From NCBI RefSeq assembly GCF_031348265.1, contig NZ_CP133771.1, positions 5,828,001 to 5,892,000 of the forward strand: DNA of 64,000 nt. Reading direction: 5' to 3'. Numbering within the stretch: the first letter of the stretch is position 1; each line of letters begins with the position of its first letter. The notes beneath the pieces were generated by a model. The model ran no database searches and was not told the origin of the DNA. It saw only the letters and a program-made list of their open reading frames with translations. Positions 60,126 through 64,000 of the stretch are shown piece by piece. A program made the position numbers and the translations under genes. This DNA comes from Streptomyces collinus (GTDB taxonomy: Bacteria > Actinomycetota > Actinomycetes > Streptomycetales > Streptomycetaceae).

Positions 60126-60941
60126 ATGTGCGGACGGTATTCAGCGAGTCGCAGGCCAGAGGATCTCGCAGGAATCTTTGAGATCGAGAAGTGGGAGCCC
60201 GAGGAGACCCTCGCGCCGGACTACAACGTCGCGCCCACCAAAGAGGTCTACGCCGTCCTGGACCGCCCCCTCAAAGACGCCGACGACCCGCGCCCGGTTC
60301 GGCAGCTGCGCACGCTGAAGTGGGGGCTCGTCCCGTCCTGGTCGAAGACCCCCGAGGGCGGTGCCCGGATGATCAACGCCCGCGCGGAGACCGTCCACGA
60401 GAAGCCGTCCTACCGCCGTGCCTTCACCTCCCGGCGCTGCATCCTGCCCGCCGACGGCTACTACGAGTGGGTCACCGGCACCCAGGAGCGCGAGCTGGAG
60501 GTCGAGGGCAAGAAGAAGCGGCCCCGCAAGCAGCCGTACTTCGTGACGCCGGCCGACGGGTCGGTCTTCGCGATGGCCGGGCTGTACGAGTTCTGGCGGG
60601 ACAAGACGCTGCCCGACGACCACCCGCAGGCCTGGTGGGTGACGTGCTCGGTGATCACCACGGAGGCCGAGCAGAGCCCGCTCGCGGTGTCCCCGGCCGA
60701 CGGGCCGCGGGCGCTCGCCGAGATCCACCCCCGGATGCCCCTGATGCTGACGCCCGACCGCTGGGACGCCTGGCTGGACCCCTCCCGCACGGACGCCGAC
60801 GGCCTGCGCGAGCTGCTCGCCCCGCCGCCCGCCGGGCTGATGCGGGCCTACCCGGTCGCCACGGCCGTCAGCAACGTCCGCAACAACGGGCCGGAGCTGC
60901 TCAAGGAGCTGGAAGGGCCCGAAGAGGGCACACTCTTCTGA
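60126..60941 (+). CDS. SOS-response-associated (SRAP/YedK, HMCES-like) protein
   Basis: A 271-residue SRAP-domain protein that caps abasic sites in single-stranded DNA by forming a thiazolidine link with the N-terminal Cys. After removal of Met the chain starts CGRYSAS, the catalytic Cys2. NVAPTKEV, NARAETVHEKPSYRRAF, ILPADGYYEW and EIHPRMPLML (catalytic His) are conserved. The ATG stands seven nt after CAGTGT, possibly leaderless. Confidence 0.95.
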   Translation: MCGRYSASRRPEDLAGIFEIEKWEPEETLAPDYNVAPTKEVYAVLDRPLKDADDPRPVRQLRTLKWGLVPSWSKTPEGGARMINARAETVHEKPSYRRAFTSRRCILPADGYYEWVTGTQERELEVEGKKKRPRKQPYFVTPADGSVFAMAGLYEFWRDKTLPDDHPQAWWVTCSVITTEAEQSPLAVSPADGPRALAEIHPRMPLMLTPDRWDAWLDPSRTDADGLRELLAPPPAGLMRAYPVATAVSNVRNNGPELLKELEGPEEGTLF

Positions 60942-60942
60942 C

Positions 60943-61599
60943 GTGACGCATGTGACGAAGACCGCCGGCACCGCCACCGAGACCGTCGAGACCGACGCCG
61001 GAACCGCCCGGATCACCTGGCACGGGGCGAAGAAGGCCCGGCTGGTGCTCGCCGTCAGCCACGGCGCGGGCGGTGGCATCGAGGCCCGTGACCTGGTGGC
61101 GCTGGCCGAGGTCCTGCCCGCCCACGGCGTGACCGTCGCCCGGGTGGAACAGCCCTGGCGGGTGGCCGGGAAGAAGCTGGCACCCGCGCCGAAGACCCTG
61201 GACACCGGCTGGCGCGGCATCTGGCCCGCGCTGGCGAAGTCCGGGCTGCCGGTGATCTCCGGCGGGCGCAGCGCCGGGGCCCGCGTGGCCTGCCGCACCG
61301 CGACCGAGCTGGGCGCCCATGCCGTGCTCGCGCTCAGTTTCCCCCTGCACCCGCCGGGCAAGCCGGAGAAGTCCCGCGCCGAGGAGCTGCTGGGAGCCGG
61401 AGTGCCCGTCCTCGTCGTGCAGGGCGCCAACGATCCGTTCGGGAAGCCGGAGGAATTCCCGGGCGGGCCGTTCGAGCTCGTGGAGATCCCGTACGCGGAC
61501 CATGGTTTCGCCGTGCCGAAACGTGCGGACATCTCGCAGGACCGGGCCGTGTCCCTCATCACGGACGCGGTCGTGGAGTGGACCGGGTCACTCGGGTAA
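60943..61599 (+). CDS. Alpha/beta-hydrolase (KANL3/Tex30-like)
   Basis: A 218-residue small hydrolase. Oxyanion region SHGAGGG, nucleophile elbow GGRSAGARV, late Asp in VVQGANDPFG and His in YADHGFAVPK form the triad. GTG 60943 begins one nt after the SRAP stop. Substrate unknown. The sigR promoter p2 lies eight nt past its end. Confidence 0.88.
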   Translation: MTHVTKTAGTATETVETDAGTARITWHGAKKARLVLAVSHGAGGGIEARDLVALAEVLPAHGVTVARVEQPWRVAGKKLAPAPKTLDTGWRGIWPALAKSGLPVISGGRSAGARVACRTATELGAHAVLALSFPLHPPGKPEKSRAEELLGAGVPVLVVQGANDPFGKPEEFPGGPFELVEIPYADHGFAVPKRADISQDRAVSLITDAVVEWTGSLG

Positions 61600-61606
61600 A
61601 GCTTCG

Positions 61607-61632
61607 GGAATGCCGGGGCGGCGATCACTGTT
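61607..61632 (+). promoter_or_regulatory. SigR-dependent promoter sigRp2 (GGAAT-N18-GTT)
   Basis: GGAAT 61607-61611, exactly 18 nt, GTT 61630-61632. It gives the positive feedback of SigR on itself. It is placed upstream of the ATG at 61691, so only p2 transcripts can encode the long isoform. Confidence 0.9.
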
Positions 61633-61690
61633 GTGCGGGACGTACGTGCTGGAGACCAGCACCGACGTCGTAGGAGAGGGAGTCCGCCGC

Positions 61691-61855
61691 ATGGGTTCGA
61701 CCATCTGCCCGACCCGCAGCAGCCGCGCCGACCTGGACTGGACGGTGCTGCACGCGGGCAAGACCGCCCCTATTCGGGCGGCGGGCGGACCGGATCGTCG
61801 TCTATCCTCCGATTCGGGTGAGACCGGTCTCGGTCTCGCGAGAACGTTCGAGGAG
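61691..61855 (+). other. N-terminal extension for the unstable SigR-prime isoform
   Basis: ATG 61691 is in frame with sigR and adds exactly 55 residues (MGSTICPTRSSRADLDW...), the extension length known for the short-lived sigma-R-prime made under thiol stress in S. coelicolor. Transcripts from p2 contain it; those from a downstream p1 (possible -10 TATCCT, 61803-61808) do not. Confidence 0.8.
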
Positions 61856-62542
61856 GTGGGTCCGGTCACTGGGACCGACGCAGGGACCGAAAACGGCCAG
61901 GCGGAGCAGCCCGAGGGCCAGGGCGGCACGGGCGCGGAGACGGCCGCGGAGCGCAGCGCGCGCTTCGAGCGGGACGCGCTGGAGTTCCTCGACCAGATGT
62001 ACTCGGCCGCGCTGCGCATGACGCGCAACCCGGCCGACGCCGAGGACCTGGTGCAGGAGACGTACGCCAAGGCGTACGCGTCCTTCCACCAGTTCCGTGA
62101 GGGCACCAACCTCAAGGCGTGGCTGTACCGGATCCTCACCAACACCTTCATCAACTCGTACCGCAAGAAGCAGCGCGAACCTCAGCGCTCCGCGGCCGAG
62201 GAGATCGAGGACTGGCAGCTCGCCCGCGCCGAGTCGCACATGTCGACGGGCTTGCGCTCCGCGGAGTCGCAGGCGCTCGACCACCTGCCCGACTCGGACG
62301 TGAAGCAGGCGCTCCAGGCGATCCCCGAGGAGTTCCGCATCGCCGTCTATCTCGCGGACGTCGAGGGGTTTGCCTACAAGGAGATCGCCGACATCATGGG
62401 GACACCCATCGGAACGGTGATGTCCCGGCTGCACCGGGGCCGCCGTCAGCTGCGCGGCATGCTGGAGGACTACGCCCGTGACCGCGGGATGGTCCCGGCC
62501 GGTGCCGGAGAGTCGAACGAAGCGAAAGGCTCGGGGTCATGA
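61856..62542 (+). CDS. sigR: Thiol-stress sigma factor SigR
   Basis: A 228-residue ECF sigma factor that directs the disulfide-stress regulon, including moeZ and mrx1 in this window. Region 2 (ALEFLDQMYSAALRMTRNPADAEDLVQETYAKAY) and region 4 (EEFRIAVYLADVEGFAYKEIADIMGTPIGTVMSRLHRGRRQL) are complete. The main start is GTG 61856 with GAGGAG directly before it; ATG 61691 gives the longer isoform. Its stop overlaps the rsrA start (ATGA). Confidence 0.97.
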   Translation: MGPVTGTDAGTENGQAEQPEGQGGTGAETAAERSARFERDALEFLDQMYSAALRMTRNPADAEDLVQETYAKAYASFHQFREGTNLKAWLYRILTNTFINSYRKKQREPQRSAAEEIEDWQLARAESHMSTGLRSAESQALDHLPDSDVKQALQAIPEEFRIAVYLADVEGFAYKEIADIMGTPIGTVMSRLHRGRRQLRGMLEDYARDRGMVPAGAGESNEAKGSGS

Positions 62543-62850
62543 GCTGCGGAGAGCCGCACGAGACGGATTGCAGCGAAATCCTCGATCATCTCTACGAGTT
62601 CCTCGACCGTGAGATGCCGGACTCGGACTGCGTGAAGTTCGAGCACCACTTCGAGGAGTGCTCGCCCTGCCTCGAGAAGTACGGGCTCGAGCAGGCCGTG
62701 AAGAAGCTCGTCAAGCGCTGCTGCGGGCACGACGACGTGCCGGGCGACCTGCGGGACAAGGTCATGGGGCGGATCGAGCTGATCCGCTCCGGCCAGGCCG
62801 TCCCCGACCAGGACGTCACGGCCTCGCCCGCCACGCCCCAGGAGTCCTGA
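62539..62850 (+). CDS. rsrA: Redox-sensing anti-sigma factor RsrA
   Basis: A 103-residue zinc anti-sigma factor. The zinc and redox ligands Cys11, His37, Cys41 and Cys44 stand exactly where they do in S. coelicolor RsrA; further Cys at 3, 31, 61 and 62 also match. Oxidation forms a disulfide, releases zinc and frees SigR. ATG overlaps the sigR stop, so synthesis is coupled. Confidence 0.96.
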   Translation: MSCGEPHETDCSEILDHLYEFLDREMPDSDCVKFEHHFEECSPCLEKYGLEQAVKKLVKRCCGHDDVPGDLRDKVMGRIELIRSGQAVPDQDVTASPATPQES

Positions 62851-62867
62851 CACTCCTGCGCTTTTCA

Positions 62868-62891
62868 ACTACCCCCCTCTGAACGGGTAGT
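62868..62891 (+). terminator. Weak hairpin after rsrA
   Basis: ACTACCC (62868-62874) pairs with GGGTAGT (62885-62891), loop 10 nt, no T-run. A possible terminator only. Confidence 0.35.
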
Positions 62892-62919
62892 CGCCCTCGA
62901 ACGCGTCACTCAAACGTGC

Positions 62920-62968
62920 TAATCCGCGGGTTATCGGCCCGTGAACCCCCCTGCCGCCGCCCTAGGCT
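62920..62968 (+). promoter_or_regulatory. Promoter and dyad of the HD-GYP-type gene
   Basis: A -10 box TAGGCT (62963-62968) lies 33 nt before the ATG. Upstream, TAATCCGCGGGTTA (62920-62933) is a near-perfect palindrome and possible operator. No convincing -35 box is seen. Confidence 0.45.
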
Positions 62969-63001
62969 CCGGGCCTGACGGACCTGGCCGGGGAGGGGCT
63001 C

Positions 63002-64000
63002 ATGGAAGCGGTACCGGCACGGGCACGGGTCTACATCGCCTGTGCCGCCCTGGCCGCGCTGCTCTGCCTGCTGCCGCCGCCGGGCGTACGCACGCCCTGG
63101 TGGGCGGTCGCGCTGCTCGCCGCGCTGTACGCCGGCTGCGAGCGCGTCGCCCGGTCCCGGTTCGTCGGGATCTCCCACCCGGCCGGGACCTTCTACCCCG
63201 TGCTGCTCGCCGGCGCCTTCCTGCTGCCGGCGCCCGCCGCGGCGCTGGTGGCCGTGCCCGGAGCGCTGCTCTCGCAGGTCGCCCGGCGGCCCGTGGCGCT
63301 GCGGCGCATCTGGCGGGCCGCCCAGCTCGTCCTCGGCGTGTGGGCCGCCGCCACGGTGCACCGGCTACTCGGCGGGCCGGACGCGGTGGCCGCGGCCGAC
63401 GTCCCGTACGCACTCGGTCCGGCGGGAGCGGCCGTGCTGGCGTTCTGCCTGGTGCTCGCGCTGCTCGACGGCGGCATCCTGGCCGTGGCCGAACGGGTGC
63501 CGGTACGGCGGGCCTGGCGGGGCTTGGTGGCCCGCTCGCTCGCGCCGATCGCCGTGCACGGCCTCGCCGGGCTGATGATGGCGGTCCTGTGGCACAGCCC
63601 CTACGGGCCCGTCTCCGCGCTGCTCGTCCTGCTGCCCATGTGTGTCTCGTGGTGGGCGTTCGCGCAGTACCACCGGGAACGCGCCGCGCATCAGGCGACC
63701 ATCCGGGCGCTGGTGCAGGCCGTCGACATCAAGGACGGGTACACGCGCGGGCACAGCGAGCGCGTCGGACAGGCATCCATGATGATCGCCCGTGAGCTGG
63801 GCATGGCCGACGAACGCGTGGAGGTGCTCCGCTTCGCCGGGATCCTGCACGACGTGGGCAAGCTGGGCGTGCCCACCCGGCTGCTCAGGAAGAACGGGCC
63901 GCTGACGCCCGAGGAGCGGCGCGTCATCGAGCTGCACCCCGAGTACGGGCACGAGATGGTGCGCGGCATCGGCTTCCTCGGGGAGGCCCGCGCCGCCGTG
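63002..64000 (+). CDS. HD-GYP/HDIG-type membrane phosphodiesterase (3' end cut by window)
   Basis: The frame is open to the right edge, 333 codons visible. About six hydrophobic helices (residues 10-230) lead into an HD domain: AVDIKDGYTRGHSERVG, FAGILHDVGKLGVPTRLL (HD), LHPEYGHEMV. This is the start of an HD-GYP or HDIG metal phosphohydrolase, possibly acting on cyclic dinucleotides; the GYP motif, if present, is beyond the window. ATG 63002 follows GGGAGGGG. Confidence 0.88.
   Translation, partial: MEAVPARARVYIACAALAALLCLLPPPGVRTPWWAVALLAALYAGCERVARSRFVGISHPAGTFYPVLLAGAFLLPAPAAALVAVPGALLSQVARRPVALRRIWRAAQLVLGVWAAATVHRLLGGPDAVAAADVPYALGPAGAAVLAFCLVLALLDGGILAVAERVPVRRAWRGLVARSLAPIAVHGLAGLMMAVLWHSPYGPVSALLVLLPMCVSWWAFAQYHRERAAHQATIRALVQAVDIKDGYTRGHSERVGQASMMIARELGMADERVEVLRFAGILHDVGKLGVPTRLLRKNGPLTPEERRVIELHPEYGHEMVRGIGFLGEARAAV

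Noticed and set aside
60070..60126. A SigR promoter before the SRAP gene (GGAAT)
   Set aside because: GTT is absent at 18 or 19 nt spacing.
61843..61850. GAACGTTC before the sigR start as a LexA box
   Set aside because: The actinobacterial SOS box needs GAAC-N4-GTTC; here the halves are adjacent with no spacer.

Overview
The window is about 64 kb of very GC-rich DNA with strongly GC-biased third codon positions, many GTG starts, a WhiB-like (Wbl) regulator and a SigR/RsrA pair. These features point to a Streptomyces chromosome, and the gene order matches the conserved chromosome core of that genus. No transposase, integrase, phage gene, CRISPR array or rRNA was seen. The only RNA genes found are two identical initiator tRNAs.

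Left part (1-15 kb). The window opens inside a DUF3152 metalloprotease-like gene, followed by a wrecked ABC-transporter remnant. A tight four-gene operon (1949-7094) encodes a PelF-like glycosyltransferase, an eight-helix membrane protein with a perfect 60-nt tandem repeat, a nucleotide-sugar epimerase and a spherulin-4-like glycosidase. Together they look like a compact exopolysaccharide system of Pel-like logic. moeZ follows, with a SigR promoter that starts inside the preceding gene. Two tandem lipoprotein peptidases and an LPG-synthase/kinase-like membrane fusion lie on the minus strand.

Centre (14.7-46 kb). A genome-maintenance and redox block contains an alkyltransferase-like protein, the AdnA and AdnB helicase-nucleases, an M20 peptidase, NudC, a methyltransferase remnant, mycoredoxin (SigR promoter), UvrD2 and WblC. 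WblC has a WhiB7-type promoter, a roughly 600-nt leader, a leader ORF and an intrinsic terminator. Next come a ThiF-like/ABC1-kinase operon, a YgjP-like metallopeptidase, a TerD-AIM24 operon, a NUDIX/DUF2342 pair, an SDR, moaE, a Lon/PDZ protease, a PPA1309 protein and a UPF0182 membrane protein. As I recall the mycobacterial map, much of this order is shared (adnAB, nudC, uvrD2, mrx1, whiB7, ABC1 kinase, DUF2342, PDZ protease, UPF0182), so it is probably ancestral in actinobacteria.

Right part (46-64 kb). Two initiator tRNAs flank a SEL1/TPR protein. Then come a Fur regulator divergent from a catalase, a CBS-domain protein, hisN, an HTH/MarR regulator divergent from a DUF4097-DrrA-DrrB operon, a TetR/SugE pair, rsgA, aroA, an M50 protease, an SRAP DNA-protein crosslink protein, an alpha/beta hydrolase, sigR-rsrA, and the start of an HD-GYP-type membrane protein cut by the window edge.

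The regulatory logic is visible in the DNA. Three GGAAT-N18-GTT SigR promoters (moeZ, mrx1, sigR) and the sigR-prime alternative start describe the thiol-stress circuit. wblC, the translation-stress regulator known in Streptomyces to raise SigR levels, sits 33 kb from sigR in the same window. All function calls rest on reading motifs by eye; no database search was run.
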